From: Microbacterium natoriense
GTDB taxonomy: Bacteria; Actinomycetota; Actinomycetes; Actinomycetales; Microbacteriaceae
Assembly (NCBI RefSeq): GCF_030816295.1
Contig: NZ_JAUSXV010000001.1
Span: 1,674,001 to 1,738,000 of the forward strand
Length of the DNA stretch: 64,000 nt
Direction of reading: 5' to 3'
Below the pieces are notes generated by a model that worked only from the letters and a program-made list of their open reading frames with translations, was not told the DNA's origin and made no database searches. Of the stretch, positions 33,623 to 41,339 are shown piece after piece. Both the position numbers and the translations under genes were made by a program. The number at the start of each line of letters is the position of its first letter. Position 1 is the stretch's first letter.

Positions 33623-34255
33623 ATGAGCTCAGCTGCGGCATCCGGCGTCCTCTCCGACGAGTCGGGCAGGCGACTCTCTTCGGACGAGCGGCGCGCGCAG
33701 ATCGTCCAGGCTGCGCTCGCGGTGTTCGGCGCGCGCGGGTACGAGGGCGCGAAGACCGACGAGGTCGCCAGAGCGGCCGGCGTGAGTCAGCCCTACGTCG
33801 TCCGCCTCTTCGGCTCGAAGGAGAACCTCTTCCTCGCCGCGGTGGACGAGGCGCTCGCTCGACTGCTGACGTCGTTCCGAGCGGCGCTCGCCCGCGACGA
33901 CGACCTCCCTGTGGGCAAGCGCATCGGCGAGGCGTACGTCGACCTCATCGAGGTGCGCGGACTGCACCAGACGCTCGCGCACTCCTACCTGCTCGGCAGC
34001 CACCCCGTGATCGGCCCCGCCGCCCGCCGAGGCTTCGCGCAGGTCTGGCGCTTCTTCCGAGACGAGGTCGGGATGGATGCCGACGAGGCGCGGGCTTTCT
34101 TCGCGGAGGGCATGCTCATCAGCACCTTGATCGGGCTCCGCATCGTCGACGACTACGGCTCCGACCCGCAGATCACCGAGCTTTTCCGCTCCTGCTTCCC
34201 GAGCGAGTTGCCGCACGTGCTCGACGTGCTCCCGCGTGGCGCCGAACGCTGGTGA
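33623..34255 (+). CDS. TetR/AcrR family transcriptional regulator
   Basis: 210 residues. The N-terminal helix-turn-helix at residues about 24-70 reads RRAQIVQAALAVFGARGYEGAK (core QAALAVFGARGYEG), then VARAAGVSQPYVVRLFGSKENLF. The remaining helical domain would hold the ligand pocket and dimer interface. The start has only a weak ribosome-binding site and the probable -10 (TGATAA at 33608-33613) is close, so the leader is very short. It almost certainly controls the divergent MFS exporter through the twin 16-bp palindromes between them. Confidence 0.9.
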   Translation: MSSAAASGVLSDESGRRLSSDERRAQIVQAALAVFGARGYEGAKTDEVARAAGVSQPYVVRLFGSKENLFLAAVDEALARLLTSFRAALARDDDLPVGKRIGEAYVDLIEVRGLHQTLAHSYLLGSHPVIGPAARRGFAQVWRFFRDEVGMDADEARAFFAEGMLISTLIGLRIVDDYGSDPQITELFRSCFPSELPHVLDVLPRGAERW

Positions 34256-34314
34256 CCGCGGTGAGAACGACGTGATTCGGCTCTCGGTCGCGGTGACCAG
34301 CGTCTGCATCTCCG

Positions 34315-34344
34315 GAGACATGCAGGGCAGAGACATGCAGGGCA
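34315..34344 (+). repeat. Perfect 15-bp tandem duplication
   Basis: GAGACATGCAGGGCA occurs twice with no spacer, in the 226-base gap between the TetR and OsmC genes. I see no gene or other signal there apart from the osmC-type promoter at its end. Confidence 0.8.
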
Positions 34345-34469
34345 CGTTCTTCGTCCCACGAACCGAGGGACTGCGTCAGAGATGAGCCGGCCGCACACCT
34401 CGTGTGTCGCGCTGTGACGGCGGGTGACCGCGGGTGACGTCGCCCGCACGTCACCGTAGGTCGCCCGGA

Positions 34470-34475
34470 TACCTT
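34470..34475 (+). promoter_or_regulatory. Probable -10 box of a leaderless promoter for the OsmC gene
   Basis: TACCTT followed by 6 bases and the ATG. Confidence 0.5.
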
Positions 34476-34481
34476 CGCCGC

Positions 34482-35033
34482 ATGACTCTTCTCCAGGAAC
34501 AGCTCTCGCTCGTCGCCGACGTCACCGCCGAGGAGCGTGCGCGGCGTCTCACCTCCGCGGGCACCGCGTGGAATGAGCGCATCACCGCCGACGCGGGTGC
34601 GGCCGCCCTCACCTACCGGGTCATCGGTCGCGGCGTCGGATCCGTGGCGACCGAGATCCGTGCGGGCAAGCACCTCTTCCTCGTCGACGAGCCGGGCGCC
34701 CTCGCCGGCGATGACGCGGCGGCGAGCCCCGTCGAGTACGCGCTGGGCGCGCTCGTCTCCTGTCAGGTCGTCGTGTTCCGCCTGTATGCACAGGCGCTGG
34801 GCCTCACGATCGATGAGATCGAGATCACAGCAGAGGGCGACCTCGACGTGCGCAAGCTGTTCGGCATCGACGAATCCGGTCGCGCGGGATTCCACGACGT
34901 GCGCGTGCGGGTCGACATCACCGGACCCGACACGGCCGAGCAGTACGAGGAGCTGCGCCGGGTCGTCGATGCGCACTGCCCGGTGCTCGACCTGTTCGCG
35001 AATCCGGTGCCCACCTCTGGGGTGCTGGTCTGA
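34482..35033 (+). CDS. OsmC/Ohr family protein (thiol peroxidase-like)
   Basis: 183 residues. OsmC fold, identified from PVEYALGALVSCQVVVFRLYAQ (core ALGALVSCQVV) at about residues 86-105, followed by the strand-helix IDEIEITAEGDLD, and from the second Cys in DAHCPVLDLF near residue 166. The two cysteines are the reactive pair that reduces organic hydroperoxides in characterised members. The N-terminal 40 residues are less conserved. The ATG follows a TACCTT box by 6 bases, so it is likely leaderless. It is a single gene; the peroxidase role is known for the family but not shown here. Confidence 0.83.
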   Translation: MTLLQEQLSLVADVTAEERARRLTSAGTAWNERITADAGAAALTYRVIGRGVGSVATEIRAGKHLFLVDEPGALAGDDAAASPVEYALGALVSCQVVVFRLYAQALGLTIDEIEITAEGDLDVRKLFGIDESGRAGFHDVRVRVDITGPDTAEQYEELRRVVDAHCPVLDLFANPVPTSGVLV

Positions 35034-35107
35034 GCATCCGTTCGTCTGCGTCTGTGGCTGTCCGATCCTCGGCCGCGATCCGGTGCCGCTGCGACCGTGA
35101 TCTCGGC

Positions 35108-35224
35108 GTTCCGGTCGCGATTCGTGCCGTCTGAATCGCTCGTCGACGGCACAATCTGCGACCGGAACAAGGCTTGAGGCTGAGGAGACGGCGCGGACGG
35201 CGACCGGAACAAGGCTTGAGGCTG
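35108..35224. repeat. Hairpin repeat with a duplicated right end
   Basis: Arms of 24 bases at 35108-35131 and 35145-35168 share GTTCCGGTCGC and GTGCCGTC ends and differ only in the middle. The right arm with its flank (25 bases, 35158-35182) is repeated perfectly at 35200-35224. The arms resemble those of the concentric palindromes at 25875-26019. Confidence 0.75.
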
Positions 35225-35329
35225 CGGGCGGGCGGCCCGAATCCCGACCGGAGCACGGCGAAGCGGTGCACATCGAAAGCCTGATAGCCTGGTCGGCTCG
35301 CCATGCGGGCGGAAGGACGGCCACGCACG

Positions 35330-37018
35330 GTGGGGTATATCGATGTCTCCGGCGTCTCATTGACGCTCCCAGATGGCAGACCGCTTCTCGATGAAGCGAC
35401 GTTCCGCGTCGGTTCCGGTTCGACGAGCGCGTTGATCGGACCGAACGGCGCAGGCAAGACGACGATGCTGCGGATCATCCGCGGCGATCAGGCGGCAGAT
35501 GCGGGCGTCGTCACGATCGACGGCGGACTCGGCGTCATGGATCAGTTCGTCGGTCACGGCGAGGCGGGCCAGACGGTGCATGAGCTGCTGGTGCGCGTCG
35601 CGCCCGGGCGCATCCGTGCGGCGGCCGACGCCCTGGAGGCGGCGGAGAACGCGCTCATCGAGCGCGACGAGCACGACACGCAGATGGCGTACGCGACGGC
35701 GATCGCGGAGTATGCGGATGCCGGTGGATACGAGCACGAGACCGTATGGGACCAGTGCACGGTCGCGGCTCTGGGCGTGCCGTTCGAGCGGGCGAGGTAC
35801 CGCGAGCTCACGACGCTCTCCGGGGGAGAGCAGAAACGCCTCGCGCTGGAGGCTCTGCTTCGCGGACCCGACGAGGTGCTGCTGCTCGACGAGCCCGACA
35901 ACTACCTCGATGTGCCGGCGAAGCGCTGGCTCGAAGAGCAGTTGCGGCAGACTTCGAAGACCGTGCTGCTGGTCTCGCACGATCGAGAACTGCTCGCACG
36001 GGCCGCCGATCGCATCATCACTCTCGAGCCGGGCGGAGCGGGGGCGACCGCGTGGGTGCACGGCGGCGGGTTCGCCACATATCACCAGGCGCGGAGCGAC
36101 CGGATGGACCGGCTCGACGAACTGCGCCGGCGATGGGATGAGCAGCACGAGAAACTGCGGATCCTCGTGGCGAATCTGAAGGTGAAAGCCTCGGCCAACG
36201 ACGGCTTCGCGTCGCGATATCAGGCGGCGCAGACCCGTCTGCGCAAGTTCGAAGAGGCCGGCCCGCCCGAAGAGCGTCCGCCTGTGCAGGACTTCGACAT
36301 GCGCTTGCGCGGAGCGCGGACCGGCAAACGTGCAGTCGTCGCGACAGCATTGGAGCTCACCGGACTGATGAGCCCGTTCGACGCCGAGATCTGGTACGGC
36401 GACCGGGTCGCCGTGCTCGGTTCGAACGGATCGGGCAAATCGCACTTCCTGCGGCTGCTGGCTCGAGGCGGCAGCGATCCTGATCCGACCCTCGGCCATG
36501 TCACATCCACCGGTGAGCAGCTGAGCGAAGTCGCCCACGCCGGGAGTGCGGTGCTCGGCGCGCGTGTCGTTCCGGGACTGTTCGCACAGACGCATGCGCA
36601 TCCGGAGTTCCTCGGACGCACTCTGCTCGACATCCTGCACCGCGGGGACGAGCGGCGCACCGGCCTGCCGCGCGACGCCGCGAGCAGCGCACTCGACCGC
36701 TACGGCCTCGTGCGGCAGGCGCAACAGAGCTTCGACTCGCTGTCTGGCGGGCAGCAGGCGCGGTTCCAGGTGCTGCTGCTCGAGCTCTCGGGTGCGACTC
36801 TGCTGCTGCTCGACGAACCGACCGACAACCTCGACCTCGAGTCCGCCGAGGCCTTGGAAGACGCCCTCGTGCGCTTCGAGGGCACGGTCTTAGCGGTCAC
36901 GCACGACCGCTGGTTCGCCCGCTCCTTCGACAGATTCCTCGTCTTCGGCTCCGAGGGCGAGGTCTACGAGGCCGACGCCCCCGTCTGGGACGAGAAGCGG
37001 GTCGCGCGAGCGCGCTGA
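35330..37018 (+). CDS. ABC-F family ATPase
   Basis: 562 residues. Two ABC domains on one chain without membrane segments: Walker A GPNGAGKTTMLR and signature TLSGGEQKRLALEALL with Walker B VLLLDEPDNYLDV in the first; Walker A GSNGSGKSHFLR, signature SLSGGQQARFQVLLLE and LLLLDEPTDNLDLES in the second. A charged linker lies between (DELRRRWDEQHEKLRIL). ABC-F proteins act on ribosomes, either as translation factors or in protection from antibiotics; which applies is unknown. The GTG was chosen by family alignment and the upstream GGAAGGA. An in-frame ATG at 35303, close to a TAGCCT box, is the alternative. Confidence 0.88.
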   Translation: MGYIDVSGVSLTLPDGRPLLDEATFRVGSGSTSALIGPNGAGKTTMLRIIRGDQAADAGVVTIDGGLGVMDQFVGHGEAGQTVHELLVRVAPGRIRAAADALEAAENALIERDEHDTQMAYATAIAEYADAGGYEHETVWDQCTVAALGVPFERARYRELTTLSGGEQKRLALEALLRGPDEVLLLDEPDNYLDVPAKRWLEEQLRQTSKTVLLVSHDRELLARAADRIITLEPGGAGATAWVHGGGFATYHQARSDRMDRLDELRRRWDEQHEKLRILVANLKVKASANDGFASRYQAAQTRLRKFEEAGPPEERPPVQDFDMRLRGARTGKRAVVATALELTGLMSPFDAEIWYGDRVAVLGSNGSGKSHFLRLLARGGSDPDPTLGHVTSTGEQLSEVAHAGSAVLGARVVPGLFAQTHAHPEFLGRTLLDILHRGDERRTGLPRDAASSALDRYGLVRQAQQSFDSLSGGQQARFQVLLLELSGATLLLLDEPTDNLDLESAEALEDALVRFEGTVLAVTHDRWFARSFDRFLVFGSEGEVYEADAPVWDEKRVARAR

Positions 37019-37051
37019 GCGTCATCGGGGCTGCTGTTCCGTGTTGACGTA

Positions 37052-37092
37052 GCGTTTCGTCTCGTTCGCTGCGCTCTCTCGCTCAACGACCG
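37052..37092 (-). repeat. Dispersed short palindromic repeat supplying a stop codon
   Basis: Reads GCGTTTCGTCTCGTTCGCTG then CGCTCTCTCGCTCAACGACCG on the plus strand. Its GGTCGTTGA end on the minus strand encodes the last two residues and the stop of the FAD oxidoreductase gene. Confidence 0.75.
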
Positions 37093-38180
37093 GCGGGTGA
37101 GGGCAGACGGAAGGGCTCGGCGGCGCGAGCTGAGGGATCGAGCGCGAGGTCGGCGAGCACGGCTCCGATACCGGGGGCGAACTTGAAGCCGTGACCCGAG
37201 AAGCCTGCGCCGACGACGAGGCGCCCGCGGCGGTCCAGCACGAACGTGCCGTCGTCGGTCGAGGTGTACGTGCAGCTCACGGGAACAGCGGATGCCGGTT
37301 CCAACCCCGGCATCCACTCCCGCACGTAGTCCGTGAGAGCGTCGGCGTGCGCCGAGCGGTGCGGGCGAGCATCCGGATCGACCTCCTCGCCGACCCGATG
37401 GAATCCGACCTTGACGCCCTCACCGGGAGTCGGCATGCCGTACACGGTGGCGGGGTAGCGCTCGGGGTCGGTGTAGTGGTTGAACGACGGCCACTGCGCA
37501 GGGCCGGTCGGCGAGAAGTGCGCAGGAGACTCCTCGGTGACGGTCAACCGCGGAAGGCCGATCGAGGGGAGCATCCGCTCGCTCCACGCTCCGACCGTCA
37601 TCACGGCGACGTCGGCGCGCACCACGGAGTCGGGCAGCGTCAGCTCGACTCCGGCATCCGTCTCCTCGATGCCGAGGACCGGGGTCTCCCAGTGCACCGA
37701 TCCTCCGCTCTCCACGATCCTCCGCTCCCACTCGATCAGGGCGGAGGAGGCTCGGGCGACTCCGGCGTCGCGCGAGAACAGCACGTCGCCGTCGAAGCGC
37801 ATGCCGATCCACCTCGACGCGGCGTCGGCGGCGGACATCATCTCGGCGTGGATGCCGCGATCGGTGAGACGCCGGGCGATCGAGGAGAGTTGGACAGCGC
37901 CGTGCGTGATCAGTCCGTGCAGACGCAGCAGCGGCTCGCCGTCGACGACCCCGAGGCGATCCCAGCCCTCGCGGGCGCGCACGAGCAGATCGAGGTAGTG
38001 CTCCTGGTCGTAGGCGTTGTTGAAGTTGCGGGTGGCGCCGTGCGACGCGCCCTCGTGGTGACCGCGCGAGAACCGCTCGAAAACGGTCGGTCGCATGCCC
38101 CTCCGCGTCAGCTCCCAGGCCGTCGCCAGGCCCATCGCACCGCCGCCGACGACGGCGACCTCCACAGCATCCGCTCGCAT
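37083..38180 (-). CDS. FAD-dependent oxidoreductase, DAO / monomeric sarcosine oxidase-like
   Basis: 365 residues. The FAD-binding Rossmann motif is VAVVGGGAMGLATAWELTRRG at the N-terminus (core VVGGGAMGLATAWEL). SHGATRNFN matches the flavin-site region of sarcosine/N-methyltryptophan oxidases. The C-terminal FSGHGFKFAPGIGAVLADLA (core GFSGHGFKFAPGIG) is the FAD-closing loop of that group, where the Lys/His before the Phe holds the flavin region. The substrate is likely a secondary or N-methyl amine, not proven. Frame extensions upstream are not conserved. The stop codon comes from a dispersed repeat. It is divergent from guaB3. Confidence 0.88.
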   Translation of the reverse strand: MRADAVEVAVVGGGAMGLATAWELTRRGMRPTVFERFSRGHHEGASHGATRNFNNAYDQEHYLDLLVRAREGWDRLGVVDGEPLLRLHGLITHGAVQLSSIARRLTDRGIHAEMMSAADAASRWIGMRFDGDVLFSRDAGVARASSALIEWERRIVESGGSVHWETPVLGIEETDAGVELTLPDSVVRADVAVMTVGAWSERMLPSIGLPRLTVTEESPAHFSPTGPAQWPSFNHYTDPERYPATVYGMPTPGEGVKVGFHRVGEEVDPDARPHRSAHADALTDYVREWMPGLEPASAVPVSCTYTSTDDGTFVLDRRGRLVVGAGFSGHGFKFAPGIGAVLADLALDPSARAAEPFRLPSPAGR

Positions 38181-38221
38181 GCCCCCAGTCTCCCAGCCAC
38201 GGGGCCCCTCATCGCACCGGG

Positions 38222-38227
38222 TAGTCT
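38222..38227 (+). promoter_or_regulatory. Probable -10 box of a leaderless promoter for guaB3
   Basis: TAGTCT followed by 6 bases and the GTG start. Confidence 0.5.
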
Positions 38228-38233
38228 TGATGG

Positions 38234-39355
38234 GTGACCACAGAGATCGAGCTGGGCCGAGGAAAGCGCGCGCGCCGCGCGTACACGTTCGACGACATCG
38301 CGGTGGTGCCCTCACGGCGCACCCGCAATCCGGAAGACGTGTCGACCGCATGGACGATCGACGCCTTCGGCTTCGAGATCCCCGTGCTCGGCGCCCCGAT
38401 GGACTCGGTGGTGAGCCCGCAGACCGCGATCATGCTCGGTCAACTCGGCGGACTCGGGGTCCTCGATCTCGAGGGCCTGTGGACCCGCTACGAGAACCCC
38501 GAGCCTCTGCTCGCGGAGATCGCGGGGCTGAGCGACGAGCTCGCGACCACGCGGATGCAGGAGCTCTACTCGGAGCCGATCAAGCCCGAGCTGATCACGA
38601 GCCGCCTCGCGGAGATCCGCGACGCCGGCGTCACCGTCGCCGGGTCCCTGACTCCGCAGCGCACGCAGGAGTTCTACGACACCGTCGCGCGCGCGGGCGT
38701 CGATCTGTTCGTCATCCGCGGCACCACGGTCTCGGCTGAGCACGTCTCGAGCGTCGCCCAGCCGCTGAACCTGAAGAAGTTCATCTACGACCTCGACGTG
38801 CCCGTGATCGTCGGCGGCGCCGCGACGTACACGGCGGCTCTGCACCTCATGCGCACGGGGGCCGCGGGTGTTCTCGTCGGCTTCGGCGGGGGAGCGGCGT
38901 CGACCACGCGCGCGACCCTCGGCATCCACGCTCCCATGGCCACCGCCGTCTCCGATGTCGCCGCCGCGCGTCGCGACTACCTCGACGAGTCCGGCGGCCG
39001 CTACGTGCACGTGATCGCCGACGGCGGCGTCGGCACCTCGGGAGACATCGTCAAGGCTCTCGCGATGGGGGCGGATGCCGTCATGCTCGGCGTCGCGCTC
39101 GCTCGCGCCACCGACGCACCCGGCCGCGGCTTCCACTGGGGGCCGGAGGCGCACCACCCCAAGCTTCCGCGCGGTCGCCGCGTCGAGGTGGGCGGCATCG
39201 GAACGCTCGAGGAGATCCTGTACGGTCCGGCCCCCGTGGCCGATGGCACGGCGAACCTCATCGGGGCGCTTCGCAAGTCGATGGCGACGACCGGATACTC
39301 CGACCTCAAGGAGTTCCAGCGGGTCGAGGTCGTCCTCGCACCGTACGAGGCCTGA
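38234..39355 (+). CDS. guaB3: GuaB3 family IMP dehydrogenase-related protein
   Basis: 373 residues. An IMPDH/GMP-reductase barrel without CBS domains, clearly distinct from the 500-residue guaB in the same window. It has YTFDDIAVVPSRRTRNPEDV (core FDDIAVVPS), LGAPMDSVVSP, the nucleotide-binding [27 protein letters not shown], of which the core is VIADGGVGTSGDI, and a C-terminal NLIGALRKSMATTGYSDLKEFQ (core RKSMATTGYSDLKEFQ). At the active-site loop, IMPDH has GPGSICTTR; here residues 216-226 read GFGGGAASTTR with no Cys. The reaction is therefore uncertain. It is followed 17 bases later by SURF1, as in related actinobacteria. Confidence 0.9.
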   Translation: MTTEIELGRGKRARRAYTFDDIAVVPSRRTRNPEDVSTAWTIDAFGFEIPVLGAPMDSVVSPQTAIMLGQLGGLGVLDLEGLWTRYENPEPLLAEIAGLSDELATTRMQELYSEPIKPELITSRLAEIRDAGVTVAGSLTPQRTQEFYDTVARAGVDLFVIRGTTVSAEHVSSVAQPLNLKKFIYDLDVPVIVGGAATYTAALHLMRTGAAGVLVGFGGGAASTTRATLGIHAPMATAVSDVAAARRDYLDESGGRYVHVIADGGVGTSGDIVKALAMGADAVMLGVALARATDAPGRGFHWGPEAHHPKLPRGRRVEVGGIGTLEEILYGPAPVADGTANLIGALRKSMATTGYSDLKEFQRVEVVLAPYEA

Positions 39356-39372
39356 GAGCCGTCCGCCTCACC

Positions 39373-40164
39373 GTGACCACCCCTGCGCTGTTCCCGCCCA
39401 CCCTGCGTGAGGTGATGCTCCGCGGGCGCTGGATCGCCATGCTGCTGCTGTGCCTGCTCGTCGCCGGTGTCTTCGCCTGGCTCGGGCAGTGGCAGCTCGG
39501 CCGCGCGGTCGACACGGCGCCACAGGAGCCCGGTGCCACAGAGCAGGTGCGACCCCTCGACGACGTGCTCCAGCCCGGCGAGTATCTCGCGGAGCCGCTC
39601 GTCGGGCAGAAGGTCGAGACCGAGGGCCACTGGATCCCCGGCGACTTCATCATCGTGTCCTCCCGCTTCAACGACGGCCTGCAGGGCTACTGGGTCACCG
39701 GCCAGCTTCGCGTCGACGATCGCACCTCGATCGCGGTCGCGGTCGGCTGGGCGCCGGACCGCGAAAGCGCGGATGCCGCGGCGGAACGCCTCGACGCCGA
39801 CTCCGATGGCGAGGTGATCACCGTGAGCGGGCGCATCATCTCGGACGAGGGGCCGGTGCTTCCGACACGCGACGATCCCGACCGCCTCGACCGCATGTCG
39901 ACCGCCGCGCTGCTCAGCCGCTGGCACGATGTCGAGCAGCTCGACGTGTACCGCCCGTATCTCGCCTCGACCACGGCGACGGCGGGCCTGGTAGACATCT
40001 CCTCGCCCGCGCCCGAAGAAGGGTCGTCGGTGAACTGGCTCAACATCTTCTACGCCGTGGAGTGGGCGATCTTCGCCGGCTTCGCGTTCTACCTCTGGTA
40101 CCGCCTCGCGAAGGACGCGTGGGAGCGCGAGGTCGAGGAGTTCGAGGACGCGGCGTCCGCCTGA
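39373..40164 (+). CDS. SURF1 family cytochrome c oxidase assembly protein
   Basis: 263 residues. Two transmembrane helices, one near the N-terminus (residues about 19-36, WIAMLLLCLLVAGVFAWLG, with the family motif LGQWQLGRA just after) and one near the C-terminus (about 222-245). Between them lies an outer beta domain with VETEGHWIPGDFIIVSSR (core GHWIPGDFII) and VGWAPDRE. SURF1 helps assemble haem a into cytochrome oxidase in characterised systems. The GTG start lies 17 bases after guaB3 and the two are probably co-transcribed. Confidence 0.88.
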   Translation: MTTPALFPPTLREVMLRGRWIAMLLLCLLVAGVFAWLGQWQLGRAVDTAPQEPGATEQVRPLDDVLQPGEYLAEPLVGQKVETEGHWIPGDFIIVSSRFNDGLQGYWVTGQLRVDDRTSIAVAVGWAPDRESADAAAERLDADSDGEVITVSGRIISDEGPVLPTRDDPDRLDRMSTAALLSRWHDVEQLDVYRPYLASTTATAGLVDISSPAPEEGSSVNWLNIFYAVEWAIFAGFAFYLWYRLAKDAWEREVEEFEDAASA

Positions 40165-40183
40165 TCCTCCGCGCAGACCCTTG

Positions 40184-41185
40184 TCAGTCCTGAGGCTCCC
40201 GCGGCGGTGCTGTCGATGAACGGACGATCAGCGTGGTGGACAGCTCGGTGTGCGCGGCCGGCGCGCGGCCCAGTCGCGATTGGACGAGTGCGTCGACGGC
40301 AGCGCTTCCCATCTGGGCAAGGGGTTGACGGATCGTCGTCAACGGGGGATCAGCCCAGGCGGCGGCGGTCAGGTCGTCGAATCCGATCACGGAGATGTCT
40401 TCGGGCACTCGCAGGCCGAGCTCGCGCAGTGCATGGATCGCGCCCAGCGCCGTGTCGTCGCTCGCCCCGAAGATGGCCGTGGGGCGGCTGGCCCGTGTGA
40501 GCAGGAGGCGTGTCGCCTCGTATCCCTGGTCGACGCCGTAGTGCGCGCGGATGATCAGATCGTCGTCGACGGGGACCGCAGCCTGCAGCATCGCGGCCTG
40601 GAATCCGGCCAGTCGAGCGATCGCGTTGTCCTGGTCGATCGGGCCGGTGATGGTCGCGATGCGGCGGTGCCCGAGCGAGATCAGATGCTGGGCAGCGTCG
40701 AAGGCGCCCTTGAAGTTGGTCGCCGCGACCGACAGCGTGCCGTCGGGAACCTGGTGCAGCGGGTCGACCACGACGAGCGGCACCCCGGCGTCGGCCAGGG
40801 CGCGGCGTGCGTGCTCGCTGGGAACCGCGACCACGCTGAGCAGGCCGTCGGTCCCGCGTGACAGCGCGTGACGCACCCAATCGTCGCAGTCGTCGGGAGC
40901 AGGGTCGACCGTGAGGACGACATCCTTGCCCTGTGCCCGCGCAGCCTCCACGGCGCCACGCACGACGGCCTCGGACCAGGCGCCGTCGAGATCGACCACA
41001 CGTACGTGGAGGAACCCGGTATCCGCGGTCGCGCGGGTCCTGATCGCGTAGCCATGCCGCTCGAGCGCCTCCGTGACCCGCGCACGGGTGCGCGCTGCCA
41101 CATCCGGCCGTGAATTCAGGACCTTGGAGACGGTGGGCACGGAGACACCCGCCTCGGCGGCGATCAGGTCAAGATGGACAGCCAT
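40184..41185 (-). CDS. LacI family transcriptional regulator
   Basis: 333 residues. The helix-turn-helix and hinge are VHLDLIAAEAGVSVPTVSKVLN, of which the recognition part is AGVSVPTVSKVLNSRPDV, residues about 10-30. A periplasmic-binding-like effector domain follows, with SLGHRRIATITGP, AIFGASDDTALGAIHALRELGL (core IFGASDDTALG) and VPEDISVIGFDDL, the standard signature. It is divergent from a sugar ABC importer plus GH1 glucosidase and is almost certainly its repressor, with a beta-glucoside or its product as inducer. GGAGGAG precedes the ATG. Confidence 0.92.
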   Translation of the reverse strand: MAVHLDLIAAEAGVSVPTVSKVLNSRPDVAARTRARVTEALERHGYAIRTRATADTGFLHVRVVDLDGAWSEAVVRGAVEAARAQGKDVVLTVDPAPDDCDDWVRHALSRGTDGLLSVVAVPSEHARRALADAGVPLVVVDPLHQVPDGTLSVAATNFKGAFDAAQHLISLGHRRIATITGPIDQDNAIARLAGFQAAMLQAAVPVDDDLIIRAHYGVDQGYEATRLLLTRASRPTAIFGASDDTALGAIHALRELGLRVPEDISVIGFDDLTAAAWADPPLTTIRQPLAQMGSAAVDALVQSRLGRAPAAHTELSTTLIVRSSTAPPREPQD

Positions 41186-41297
41186 GCTCCTCCAAGGGGC
41201 TTTCCGAAAACTCTAGCGCATTGTCACACCATAAATGGCGCGACTATTCGGGGTAGACGGATCTCAGACTCAGCCCTATAGTTTCGATAATGAGGTT

Positions 41298-41307
41298 CGA
41301 AATTTCG
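41298..41307. promoter_or_regulatory. Possible LacI-type operator in the sugar-operon promoter region
   Basis: CGAAATTTCG is a perfect 10-bp palindrome lying 12 bases after a GATAAT box (41286-41291). An inverted partner, TCCGAAA (41202-41208) against TTTCGGA (41303-41309), lies near the LacI gene. The position fits repression of the importer operon; the assignment is tentative. Confidence 0.35.
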
Positions 41308-41339
41308 GACCGGCATGTCGGAAACACGAAGGAGTGCGC

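Noticed and set aside
35158..35224. Two 25-bp direct repeats considered as attachment sites of an integrated element
   Set aside because: They are only 42 bases apart with no integrase or tRNA nearby; the repeat is a duplicated hairpin end.
38234..39355. Considered as a second ordinary guaB
   Set aside because: It lacks CBS domains and the loop cysteine, and its C-terminus fits the GuaB3 family next to SURF1.
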